Shown here one piece after another: positions 1 to 6,806 of a DNA stretch of 48,848 bases. A model generated the notes under the pieces. It was given only the letters and a program-made list of their open reading frames with translations, did not search any database and was not told where the DNA came from. Source of the DNA: Burkholderia sp. S171 (GTDB taxonomy: Bacteria; Pseudomonadota; Gammaproteobacteria; Burkholderiales; Burkholderiaceae). Location: assembly GCF_009766085.1 (NCBI RefSeq), contig NZ_LMUF01000043.1, positions 128,915 through 177,762 of the forward strand. The letters run 5' to 3'. Position 1 is the stretch's first letter; each line of letters begins with the position of its first letter. Made by a program: the position numbers and the translations under genes.

Positions 1-333
1 GGTTATGCAAGCGCCGCCGATCTCGACACCGTGATGCGCGACGGCCTCGGGCTGCGGTGGTCGTTCATGGGGCCGTTTGAAACCATCGACTTGAATGCGC
101 CCGGCGGCGTTGCAGATTACGCGGCGCGTTATGGCGCGATGTACCGCTCCTTTGCCAAGGACAGCGTGCCGTTCGACTGGTCGCCTGACAGCATTGCGAG
201 ACTCGATGCCGAGCGTCGCGAAGTGTTGCCTCGCGATCAGATCGAAAGCCGTAGCCGCTGGCGTGACCGTCGGCTCATGGCCCTGCTTGCCCATCGTCGC
301 GCGACCTCGAAGTCCGATGACGACAAGAGTTGA
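1..333 (+). CDS. 3-hydroxyacyl-CoA dehydrogenase family protein, C-terminal part only
   Basis: The reading frame is open at the left edge, so only the last 110 codons are visible and the start lies outside the window. The stretch around residues 16-33, with GLRWSFMGPFETIDLN followed by Ala-Pro-Gly-Gly, is the typical C-terminal helical (3HCDH_C) segment of NAD-dependent 3-hydroxyacyl-CoA or carnitine dehydrogenases and of lambda-crystallin-like L-gulonate dehydrogenases. The Rossmann domain and catalytic His are not in view, so the substrate cannot be told. The stop is followed after 15 bp by the SMP-30 gene on the same strand, which suggests co-transcription. If so, a sugar-acid or hydroxy-acid substrate is slightly favoured over fatty acyl-CoA; that is inference. 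Confidence 0.75.
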   Translation, partial: GYASAADLDTVMRDGLGLRWSFMGPFETIDLNAPGGVADYAARYGAMYRSFAKDSVPFDWSPDSIARLDAERREVLPRDQIESRSRWRDRRLMALLAHRRATSKSDDDKS

Positions 334-348
334 TAACCGGAGACAGCC

Positions 349-1251
349 ATGATTGAAACCCGACTGATCGTCGATGCCAACAATCATCTTGGCGAGGGAC
401 CGCTGTGGGATGTGAAGGAGCAGCGCCTTTACTGGATCGACAGCACCGCCGCCGAGATCAGCAGTTGCCGTGCCGACGGCAGCGACATACGGCGTTACTT
501 CGTGCCGCGCCACATTGGTTCCATGGCGTTGCGCGAGCGCGGCGGCGCGGTGGTCGCGCTGGCCAACGGCCTGCATTTCTACGACTTCGAGACGCAGACG
601 GTCAAGCTGATCGCCGACCCGGAAAGCGACGATCCCGAGACGCGTTTCAACGACGGCAAAGTGGACCGGCGAGGGCGGTTTGTCGCGGGCACGATGGCCT
701 ATGATTTTGACCGCTACGACGCCGATCGCGGCCAGCGCTCGAGCCGCAGCGGTGCTTTGTATCGGCTGGATACGAATGGCTCGGTGACGCGTCTGGACGG
801 TGGCATCAGTTGTTCGAACGGGCCCTGCTGGAGCCCGGACAACCGCACGTTCTATTTCACTGACACCTACGATAAGCAAATGTATGCATACGACTACGAC
901 ATCGAGACCGGGGAGGTGGCGAACAGGCGCGTTTTTGCATCGGCGCGGGACATGGCCGGCACGTTCGATGGCGCGACAGTTGATGCTGAAGGCTATGTCT
1001 GGTCGGCACTGGTGTTTGGGGGACGGGTCTTGCGATTTGCGCCCGACGGCAAGCTTGATCGCGTGGTGGAGTTTCCGGTGCGCAACCTGACGAGCGTAAT
1101 GTTCGGCGGCACAAATCTGGACATCTTGTTTGTCACGACCATGGGGCGGCCGATGTGGGGCATCCCGCAGAAGGAGCGCGACAAGGGTGGGTTGTTCGCG
1201 ATCACCGGGCTGGGCGTTAAGGGCTTGCCCGAGCCCCGATTCGCAGGGTAG
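349..1251 (+). CDS. SMP-30/gluconolactonase/LRE family lactonase
   Basis: A 300-residue, six-bladed beta-propeller of the senescence marker protein-30 family, full length for the family. Members hydrolyse sugar or aromatic lactones using one divalent metal ion. The expected metal ligands are all visible: E16 (in LGEGPLWD), N101 (RFNDGK), N157 (CSNGPCWSPD) and D207 (FDGATVD). There is no signal peptide, so it should act in the cytoplasm. The ATG at 349 follows a clear GGAGA ribosome-binding site. It lies 15 bp after the dehydrogenase-like gene, so a hydroxy-acid/lactone pathway is plausible. The exact lactone cannot be read from the sequence. A lipoprotein gene converges on it from the other strand 31 bp downstream. 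Confidence 0.85.
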   Translation: MIETRLIVDANNHLGEGPLWDVKEQRLYWIDSTAAEISSCRADGSDIRRYFVPRHIGSMALRERGGAVVALANGLHFYDFETQTVKLIADPESDDPETRFNDGKVDRRGRFVAGTMAYDFDRYDADRGQRSSRSGALYRLDTNGSVTRLDGGISCSNGPCWSPDNRTFYFTDTYDKQMYAYDYDIETGEVANRRVFASARDMAGTFDGATVDAEGYVWSALVFGGRVLRFAPDGKLDRVVEFPVRNLTSVMFGGTNLDILFVTTMGRPMWGIPQKERDKGGLFAITGLGVKGLPEPRFAG

Positions 1252-1282
1252 GGCGGCGACATGCGCTCATGCCGACACACCA

Positions 1283-1483
1283 TCAGTACGCGGCCCAATG
1301 CCCGCGCTCCCATACCCACTGATTTCCCGCCCACCTGTAATGTCCTTTCACCCAGTGGTAACCCGGGGCCGGTTGTGCCGGCACGACTTCAACAAGCGGC
1401 TCCGGCCGCGGTGGACGCGCGGGTTCTACCACGCAAGCCGCGAGCATGATGCTAAGGAGTGCAATGCTAAATACGTGTTTCAT
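1283..1483 (-). CDS. small lipoprotein with WxxGHW-type repeat
   Basis: A 66-residue protein with a lipoprotein signal: a basic start, hydrophobic core and the lipobox LAAC with the lipidated Cys at residue 17. The mature part is proline-rich and then carries aromatic repeats (YHWVKGHY, QWVWERGHW), related to the YXWGXW/WxxGHW repeats found in small Burkholderia envelope proteins of unknown function. A GGGA site lies about 10 bases before the ATG. It follows the DUF1501 gene on the same strand with a 54-bp gap. A longer relative sits at the other end of the ECF cluster (5921-6253), so the pair may bracket one envelope system. No enzymatic motif is present. Confidence 0.7.
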   Translation of the reverse strand: MKHVFSIALLSIMLAACVVEPARPPRPEPLVEVVPAQPAPGYHWVKGHYRWAGNQWVWERGHWAAY

Positions 1484-1537
1484 TTTAGTTTTTCCCTGGT
1501 GAAGTAAATACGTGACTGCTTGTCAATCGTTGCGCGG

Positions 1538-2686
1538 CTAAGTCCGCAGCAACCTGCTGGACATCGGGCTAGCGGTCTTCTGTGTAAAAAGGGTTGCCCT
1601 GACGTGAACCGGATCGAGGCCGAACGTTTCTCCGGCCGCAGCCGCAATCAGGCTGTCGAGCCCGAGCGTGGGCCGCAAATCCCGGCCTTGATACAGGGCT
1701 GACGGCGCCAAACCCGGCCAGTCCGCCAGAATCCGGCCGCCTTGCACCGCGCCGCCCAGCAGCATCGCGGCGGACGCCGTGCCGTGATCTGTGCCGCCCG
1801 TTCCATTCGCCGTTGCCATGCGCCCGAATTCGGTTGCCACCAGGACGGTCGTGTTCGCCCAATGCTCGCCGAGACCATCGCGCATGGAGGCCATCATGGT
1901 GTCGAGCGCCTTCAGTTGCGCCCCCAGCCGCTGGTTCTGCGCGCTATGCGTGTCCCATCCACCGGTTTCGATCATCGCAATGCGCGGGCCGTCACTACGG
2001 CCGAGGAAACTCGCGGCGAGCTTGCCGAGACTTGCGGGGTCCTGACGCGCACCGGCGTCAGCGGCGAGGCCGCGCGCGTCCATCGCGGAACTCCAGAGCG
2101 CATGCAGTTGAGGGTCGCCGGAATAGAGTTGCGAGACGCGCATCAACAGATCGTCGGGCGCCTGCGGCAGCGCGGAGGGTGCGTACGATGTCACCTCGGC
2201 GCGGCCGCGCAGCGCCAGCGGCACGGTGGACGCGAGCGCTATGGCGTTTGCTTTGGAGGCGGGCAGCATCGACACCAGCCGGTTGAGCCAGCCATCCTTC
2301 ATCTGATAGGGCGTAGTGCCGCCGGTTTCGAGCACGTTCTGGCCGTCAAAGTGCGAGCGATCGCGGTACGGCGATGCAACCGCATGCACGAACAGCGCCT
2401 GCTGCGCGGCGTACATCTTCGCCGTCTCGACAAGCGAAGGGTGCAGCGCGAACGTGCCGTCAAGCTTGGTTGCGGTCGACGGGTCAATCGCAAGCGCTCC
2501 ACGCAGGCTTGCATAAGCGGGATCGGCATAGGGAACCACGATGTTGAGACCATCGGCGGCGCCACGCTGGATCACAAAAACAAATCGCCGGTCCGACTCC
2601 ACCGAAGCGAACGCCATGCGAGACCCGATCAGCATCGCACCGACGCCCGCACCAGCGCACCACAAGAAATTCCGACGCGTGGTCAT
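1538..2686 (-). CDS. DUF1501 family Tat-exported protein
   Basis: 382 residues from the ATG at 2686, chosen because it follows AAGGAGATAACACG and opens with a twin-arginine signal (MTTRRNFLWC, then a hydrophobic stretch ending SRMAFAS); an upstream in-frame start lacks both. DUF1501 proteins belong to the alkaline-phosphatase/sulfatase fold group, but their reaction is not established. The C-terminal half shows typical conserved blocks: MIETGGWDTHSAQNQ, TTVLVATEFGRM and GTDHGTASAAMLLGG, with Asp/His residues that could bind metal. The gene starts 4 bp after the DUF1800 stop, so the two are clearly co-translated. This DUF1800-DUF1501 pairing is widespread in bacteria. Export by Tat implies that the protein folds, perhaps with a cofactor, in the cytoplasm and acts in the periplasm. 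Confidence 0.88.
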   Translation of the reverse strand: MTTRRNFLWCAGAGVGAMLIGSRMAFASVESDRRFVFVIQRGAADGLNIVVPYADPAYASLRGALAIDPSTATKLDGTFALHPSLVETAKMYAAQQALFVHAVASPYRDRSHFDGQNVLETGGTTPYQMKDGWLNRLVSMLPASKANAIALASTVPLALRGRAEVTSYAPSALPQAPDDLLMRVSQLYSGDPQLHALWSSAMDARGLAADAGARQDPASLGKLAASFLGRSDGPRIAMIETGGWDTHSAQNQRLGAQLKALDTMMASMRDGLGEHWANTTVLVATEFGRMATANGTGGTDHGTASAAMLLGGAVQGGRILADWPGLAPSALYQGRDLRPTLGLDSLIAAAAGETFGLDPVHVRATLFTQKTASPMSSRLLRT

Positions 2687-2690
2687 CGTG

Positions 2691-4118
2691 TTATCTCCTT
2701 TGAAAATCGGGGGAAACCAGCAGCAGCGCGAGCGCGGTCGGTGCGCTCTCTGCTCGTGATAGTTCGGATGCCGTAGCATCGCTTAACGAACCTGCGAGCA
2801 ACTGGTTGCCGAGCGTGCGCGCGTCCAGCGTATCGCCGACGCGTGATGCAAAACGCTGCGCCAACTCCACCCGGCGCACGAGCGCGTCGGGTGCGGCCCA
2901 GGTTGCGGCGATGTCGTCGTAGCCTGCGGGCGACCCCGGCCGCCACACGGGCTGGCCGAGCTGCGTCAGCAAAGGCGCGATCTGCGTGTTACCGAGCGCG
3001 TTGAAGCCCAGCCCCCGCAGCGACGACACCGTCCAGTCCCACGGCGTCTTGAACTTCGCGTCGACCGGCGCCCACGCTTCGGGCGAATCGATCAACACCT
3101 GGTACACGCTGGGCAGGTCGCCGTCGGTCGCGCTGAACACGCTGGCAAGGCGGTCGACCAGGGCGGGCGGCGGAGTATCGGCGACAAAATGCCGGGCGAG
3201 CTTGCCCGCAATGTGCTGCGCAGTCGCGGGCGAGGCAGCCAGATCGTGCAGCACGGCGAGGGCTTGCTGTTGGCCGCGCTGATCGTATTGCCGGTTCATG
3301 ATCGTGCGTGTCCCCGGCTCGTGCAGTGGCTGACGAAACACGAATTGTCCGGGCACGGCAGCGTCAGCACGTTGGGCACCCGCACCCATGGCACCGCCCA
3401 TCGCGCCGATGCTCCAGCCCGTCAGCGCACGGGCGAACTCGGTGACATCGTTTTGGTCGTAGCCGCTGCGCACGCCAAGCGTATGCAACTCCATGATCTC
3501 GCGAGCCAGGTTTTCGTTGAGGCCGGGCTTGCGGTCGGGATGGCGCATGGCAGCGCGTTCCGCCGCCGGACTATCGGGGCCGACCGAGCGCGCCTGATCG
3601 AGGAAAATCTGCATGGCCGGATGACGTTCGACCGCAACCAGCATGTCCTCGAATCGGCCAAGCACATGCGGGCGGATGGCTTCCGCTTCGAACGAGCCGG
3701 CGAGCATGGCCACAGGCGGTTTTTCAACTGACACCGCAAAATGGTTCGACCAGAAAACCACCAGCCGCTCGACAAAAGGCGTGGGCGTTTGCAGCGCGCT
3801 CACGAACCGCGCGTTGACCGCTGAGCGATAGATATCGCGGAGTTTCTCGTTATAGGACTTGCGCACCGCTTGTTTGTCGTCGGCGCCGGCGTTGCGGATC
3901 GCGTTCTGGCGATCGGCGAATTCGGCGGCGAGCGCGGCGCTTGTAGGTTGGTCTCCTAACGCTTGCGGCATTGCCTGATAGCTTGCTTCCGAGAGCTGGT
4001 TCTTGAGCCAGCCCTTTGGATCGGACGGCGCTGCTTCGCCCGCGCGAGCACCGAGTCCGAAGCGATTCAACGCGATCGCGGCGGGGGTCACAGATGCACC
4101 TGATGTCACGTCAGCCAT
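2691..4118 (-). CDS. DUF1800 family protein
   Basis: 475 residues from the ATG at 4118, preceded by GGGAACAGCC; an in-frame GTG at 4130 is an alternative. The N-terminus (AAIALNRFGLGAR) and the central blocks LNENLAREIMELHTLGV and FARALTGWS are the recognised signatures of DUF1800, a helical domain of unknown function. No convincing signal peptide is seen, which is odd for a partner of a Tat substrate; it may be carried along or act on the cytoplasmic side. It is followed by DUF1501 4 bp downstream and preceded 73 bp upstream by the periplasmic sensor gene, so it is probably under control of the ECF module. Assignment to the family is firm; the function is unknown. Confidence 0.88.
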   Translation of the reverse strand: MADVTSGASVTPAAIALNRFGLGARAGEAAPSDPKGWLKNQLSEASYQAMPQALGDQPTSAALAAEFADRQNAIRNAGADDKQAVRKSYNEKLRDIYRSAVNARFVSALQTPTPFVERLVVFWSNHFAVSVEKPPVAMLAGSFEAEAIRPHVLGRFEDMLVAVERHPAMQIFLDQARSVGPDSPAAERAAMRHPDRKPGLNENLAREIMELHTLGVRSGYDQNDVTEFARALTGWSIGAMGGAMGAGAQRADAAVPGQFVFRQPLHEPGTRTIMNRQYDQRGQQQALAVLHDLAASPATAQHIAGKLARHFVADTPPPALVDRLASVFSATDGDLPSVYQVLIDSPEAWAPVDAKFKTPWDWTVSSLRGLGFNALGNTQIAPLLTQLGQPVWRPGSPAGYDDIAATWAAPDALVRRVELAQRFASRVGDTLDARTLGNQLLAGSLSDATASELSRAESAPTALALLLVSPDFQRR

Positions 4119-4191
4119 GGCTGTTCCCACGAATCGAGTTGCTATGTAGCTTTAACGGTGGACTCGCGTAAATCCGTCGGTGCGGCTCAAG

Positions 4192-4665
4192 TTATTTTTT
4201 GGGCGGCGGTCCGACATGCAGCGGGCCGTGGCGCTCCAGTGCATCGACGAGCTTGAGCCGTTCATCGGGCGTCAGCGTACCGGCGAACTCGGCCACCGTT
4301 GCTTCGACTCGCGCCCGCACGGCAACGTCGGCTTCGCGTGTCCGAGCGAGCGCTGCGTCAAGCGTGGCGCGATCGAATTGCGGCGCAGCAAGCGCCTGCA
4401 CGACATCGAGTCGACCCGAGCGCGCGCCTATTATCAGAGGCAAGCTTTGACGTCGTGTCTGCCTTAGCGCATCACGCAACTGGTCCTGGCGCTCCTCGGG
4501 TAGTTCAGCGGCGGCGAAGCGCAAGCCGCGTTGCTGTGCGACCACCTCAGCCTTTTGCTTCGCCACCCATCGATACGTCCCGCCCGCTATCACGCCGAGC
4601 ACGAAGATGTTGAGCACCAGTGACACGATCAGCAGTGTCTTGAGCCGGGTTGTCGGCATGGTCAT
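4192..4665 (-). CDS. periplasmic heavy-metal sensor-like protein (CnrX/Metal_resist type)
   Basis: 157 residues: one N-terminal membrane anchor (about residues 9-31) and a helical periplasmic part rich in Arg, Glu and Gln, with LTPDERLKLVDALERHG near the end. This is the architecture of the CnrX/Spy-like Metal_resist family, whose members sense metals or misfolded protein and signal through an anti-sigma factor. Its ATG overlaps the anti-sigma stop by 4 bp. The Cys/Met-rich metal sites of true CnrX are not evident; only a few His residues (for example HGPLH near the C-terminus) are present, so metal sensing is unproven. The order sigma, anti-sigma, sensor is that of a trans-envelope signalling cassette. 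Confidence 0.75.
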   Translation of the reverse strand: MTMPTTRLKTLLIVSLVLNIFVLGVIAGGTYRWVAKQKAEVVAQQRGLRFAAAELPEERQDQLRDALRQTRRQSLPLIIGARSGRLDVVQALAAPQFDRATLDAALARTREADVAVRARVEATVAEFAGTLTPDERLKLVDALERHGPLHVGPPPKK

Positions 4666-5105
4666 TGGTCGCTCCAGTCGGCCGTCGCGCTGCTAAATAC
4701 GGTGCTTTCACCGGTTTGATCGAAGAGGCTCGGCGGGTTCGCCGAGGTGTTATAGAAAGATCCGGTCAACGAAATAGCCAGCACGCCCGCCGCGATTCCC
4801 GCCACGCCCACGCCCACGAGACCCGCGCCCGAGAGCCACCAGTTCGGCCGTTTCCACGCAGGTTCCGGACGTGGCGGCGCCATCGGCGCGGACGCCAGGA
4901 CGCGCCGGACCAGATCCGATTCAGGCGCGGCAACGCTGTGCCTCGACAGCACGAGGTCGAGCGACCGGGCGTCGGCGAGCGCCGCCAGAACGGCGGGATC
5001 ACGTTGATCAAGCAGCGCCTTGGCTTCTGCGCGTTCGGCGGCGGGCCAGTGTTCCGGCATGGCGCCATAAGCCTCGGTGAGGCGACGAAAACGTTCGGGG
5101 GTCAT
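4662..5105 (-). CDS. anti-sigma factor-like membrane protein
   Basis: 147 residues. The N-terminal 80 residues are a charged helical cytoplasmic domain starting MTPERFRRLTEAYG, followed by a Pro-rich linker, one membrane segment around residues 90-112 and a short periplasmic tail. It overlaps the sigma gene by 4 bp at its start and the sensor gene by 4 bp at its end, so all three are translationally coupled. The position and topology fit an anti-sigma factor that holds the ECF sigma at the membrane. No zinc-binding HxxxCxxC (ZAS) motif is present, so it is not a classical zinc anti-sigma protein. The role is inferred mainly from context. Confidence 0.72.
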   Translation of the reverse strand: MTPERFRRLTEAYGAMPEHWPAAERAEAKALLDQRDPAVLAALADARSLDLVLSRHSVAAPESDLVRRVLASAPMAPPRPEPAWKRPNWWLSGAGLVGVGVAGIAAGVLAISLTGSFYNTSANPPSLFDQTGESTVFSSATADWSDQ

Positions 5106-5677
5106 CGGCGTTCCTTTCCAAAGACATGCTCGCCGCGTTCGCCGGCAAGACGGCTGCGCAATGTGCGGCGTGCGCGCGAGAGCAGGCTTTCCAGCGCCTC
5201 GACGCTGATACCCATCAAAGCCGCGGCCTCGATGTTCGGCAACTCCTGGTAGTACTGCAATACCAGTGCCTCGCGCTGGCGTGCCGGCAATTCGGCAAGC
5301 GCGGCCGCAATGCGTTCACTGCGCGCGGACTCGTCGAGTTGATCTTCCGGCAGCGGCGCCTGGTCGACCGGTTCGGGCGCGTTGTCGTCGGAGATGACAT
5401 CCTGACGGCGCCGCAAGCGGTCATAACACAGATTGAGCGCGACGCGGTGCAGCCAGGTGTCAAAGCGCGCCTGGCCGCGCTGCCAGCGCGACGCTTGCTT
5501 CCAGATTCGTACGAACGCTTCCTGTGCCACGTCGCTCGCCTCGTCACGGTCTCCCAGCATCCGGGTCGCGAGCGCGAGCAGCCGCGGCAGTTTGCGCGCG
5601 ACCATCTCGCGAACCGCTCCGGGTTCCCTGCCATCGATACGGGCTAACAACTCCGCGTCCGGGTCTTGTTCGTTCAA
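5102..5677 (-). CDS. ECF-type RNA polymerase sigma factor
   Basis: 191 residues with the two ECF domains. Region 2 (about residues 22-90) contains DEASDVAQEAFVRIWKQASRW and FDTWLHRVALNLCYDRLRR. Region 4 (about 130-185) contains LAELPARQREALVLQYYQ and the helix-turn-helix ALMGISVEALESLLSRARR. The only in-frame start is a TTG at 5675-5677; no in-frame ATG lies nearby upstream, so initiation may be weak and translation coupled to the small lipoprotein gene 77 bp upstream. The stop overlaps the anti-sigma ATG. It probably directs transcription of this cluster, and perhaps its own, in response to an envelope signal relayed by the two downstream genes. Confidence 0.9.
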   Translation of the reverse strand: MNEQDPDAELLARIDGREPGAVREMVARKLPRLLALATRMLGDRDEASDVAQEAFVRIWKQASRWQRGQARFDTWLHRVALNLCYDRLRRRQDVISDDNAPEPVDQAPLPEDQLDESARSERIAAALAELPARQREALVLQYYQELPNIEAAALMGISVEALESLLSRARRTLRSRLAGERGEHVFGKERR

Positions 5678-5754
5678 TGTGGTTGATCTCGCAGCACATG
5701 TTCAACAGCCTGCGCCGGGTCGGTCTGCGGCCCGGCGCGCCAGCGTGGAAACGC

Positions 5755-5862
5755 TTAGTACACGACGACTGCCGGCCGATAGTAAGCCGGCCGCGCGGGA
5801 TAAACGACACACGCAGAAAGCGCTGCGGCCGCAAATGCAATGGCGACTAGAGTTTTAAGCAT
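5755..5862 (-). CDS. 35-residue lipoprotein (short gene)
   Basis: A very short gene easily missed in annotation. It reads MLKTLVAIAFAAAALSAC and then a 17-residue mature part rich in Tyr, Pro and Val (VVYPARPAYY...). The first 18 residues are a textbook lipoprotein signal: Lys at position 3, an Ala/Leu core and the lipobox LSAC. AAAGG lies about 9 bases before the ATG. It sits between the WxxGHW gene (58 bp upstream) and the ECF sigma gene (77 bp downstream), all on the same strand. Its function is unknown. The signal is so regular that I regard it as a real gene, probably a small outer-membrane or periplasmic lipoprotein belonging to the same envelope system. Confidence 0.7.
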   Translation of the reverse strand: MLKTLVAIAFAAAALSACVVYPARPAYYRPAVVVY

Positions 5863-5910
5863 GAGTGTCTGCCTTTACCTGAGAGGTGACGGAGCGACGG
5901 TGAACGTAGG

Positions 5911-5933
5911 TGGGCGCTGATCAGCGTGCCCAG
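5911..5933 (-). promoter_or_regulatory. hairpin across the stop codon of the WxxGHW gene
   Basis: The centre CGCTGATCAGCG is a perfect 12-base palindrome that includes the stop codon, extended outwards by GGGC/GCCC pairing with one bulged base. There is no T-tract after it. It could stabilise the upstream message or act as a partial terminator that lowers expression of the sigma-factor genes relative to the secreted repeat protein. Confidence 0.35.
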
Positions 5934-6253
5934 TGACCTTCGATCCAGCGCCAGTTTGGTCCGCGTTGCACCCAGTGCCCCGGCACCCAATGTGCGCCGA
6001 CCCGTACCGGCCGCCAGTGGCCCGGCACCCATTCATAGCCGCGGCCGGCCCAGCGCCAGTGGCCGCCGTCCCACACATAACCGGGACGCCCTGCGGGAAC
6101 GATTTCCGTGCGCATCGGCGGCGGTGCCGACGGGGCGATGATCACCGCTTGCGCGAATGCCGACACGCTGGACAGTGTGGCGAGGGCGGTAACGACGGCC
6201 AAAACGGCCTTGACCGCGAACGTGGCCGAAGCCCGTTTTCTTGGTGTTTTCAT
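5921..6253 (-). CDS. secreted WxxGHW (YXWGXW) repeat protein
   Basis: 110 residues with a cleavable signal peptide (basic MKTPRKRAS, hydrophobic core, cleavage near VSAFAQA) and a mature part made of about five aromatic repeats: GYVWDGGHWRWAG, YEWVPGHW, HWVPGHW and NWRWIEGHW. These repeats define a small family of envelope proteins in Burkholderiales whose function is not known. The gene heads a minus-strand run that continues with a 35-residue lipoprotein and the ECF cassette. A second, shorter protein with the same repeat closes the run at 1283-1483. A palindrome-like hairpin covers the stop codon. Repeats of Trp, Gly and His could bind a ligand, metal or cell-wall surface, but that is speculation. 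Confidence 0.82.
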   Translation of the reverse strand: MKTPRKRASATFAVKAVLAVVTALATLSSVSAFAQAVIIAPSAPPPMRTEIVPAGRPGYVWDGGHWRWAGRGYEWVPGHWRPVRVGAHWVPGHWVQRGPNWRWIEGHWAR

Positions 6254-6509
6254 AACGGATCCTTGGAGTGGACAAGACGCTCAATGCAGGTGCTGTCGAG
6301 TGCTTAAACGCGGGCTCCATGGAAATCCGTCGCACGAAACTGAAATTTTTATGCGGGCTGACACATGGCGAAATACCGCGATGTTAGCGCCCTTATAAAA
6401 ATGGCTAAGCGCGCCGCTTTCCCTTATCCAGTGTCATTCCCTGCTGATCCGACATTTCTCTGATGTCACAAAATTCTGAAATCATCAGACAAATAACTGA
6501 AAACTTTTC

Positions 6510-6536
6510 TAAAGTATTTAGTAGGCGTACCGTAAT
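6510..6536 (+). promoter_or_regulatory. possible sigma-28 (FliA) promoter of fliD
   Basis: TAAAGTAT (6510-6517) and ACCGTAAT (6529-6536) are separated by 11 bp. The flagellar sigma-28 consensus is TAAAGTTT-N11-GCCGATAA. The -35 element is a 7 of 8 match with the right spacing; the -10 element matches at only 4 of 8 positions. It would give a leader of about 260 bases before fliD. Moderate evidence, strengthened by the flagellar nature of the gene. Confidence 0.4.
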
Positions 6537-6650
6537 CTATAGGTAATTCATCGTAACATTGTGAGACATGCACTGCCGCTCAACCGCACGACGATGCAAC
6601 GCGCGAATAGGCGAAGAAGAGCGTCGATTTAGCGCTACGAGTCAAAGCCG

Positions 6651-6707
6651 ACTAACCACGACTAACCACGATTAACCACGATTAACCACGACTAACAACG
6701 ATTAAAC
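6651..6707 (+). repeat. 10-bp tandem repeat, six units
   Basis: Units ACTAACCACG, ACTAACCACG, ATTAACCACG, ATTAACCACG, ACTAACAACG and a partial ATTAAAC follow one another without spacer, in the leader of fliD. The consensus is AYTAACCACG. Such arrays can act as multi-copy protein-binding sites or change length by slippage. No open frame crosses it in a meaningful way. Confidence 0.85.
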
Positions 6708-6806
6708 GGCTTTTTCCGCGGCTCGCGTCACAAAAGTGCCATCGCATGTGAAGGCTGGATGTTGATCGGCCCAATCCGGAGACAAACCAAGGGAGTTCCA
6801 GTTTCT

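Larger units (their letters stand above)
6254..6806. other. 553-bp intergenic region between divergent genes
   Basis: It lies between the minus-strand WxxGHW gene and the plus-strand fliD. It is AT-richer than the flanking genes, with runs of A/T around 6340-6545. It holds a sigma-28-like promoter candidate (6510-6536), a 10-bp tandem repeat (6651-6707) and, presumably, the promoter of the ECF cluster, which I could not define. I see no credible gene in it. Confidence 0.6.

Noticed and set aside
1742..2776. Long plus-strand open frame (344 codons) across the DUF1501 gene
   Set aside because: It is the antisense shadow of a well-supported gene in GC-rich DNA; the peptide is rich in Arg, His and Cys and has no motif.
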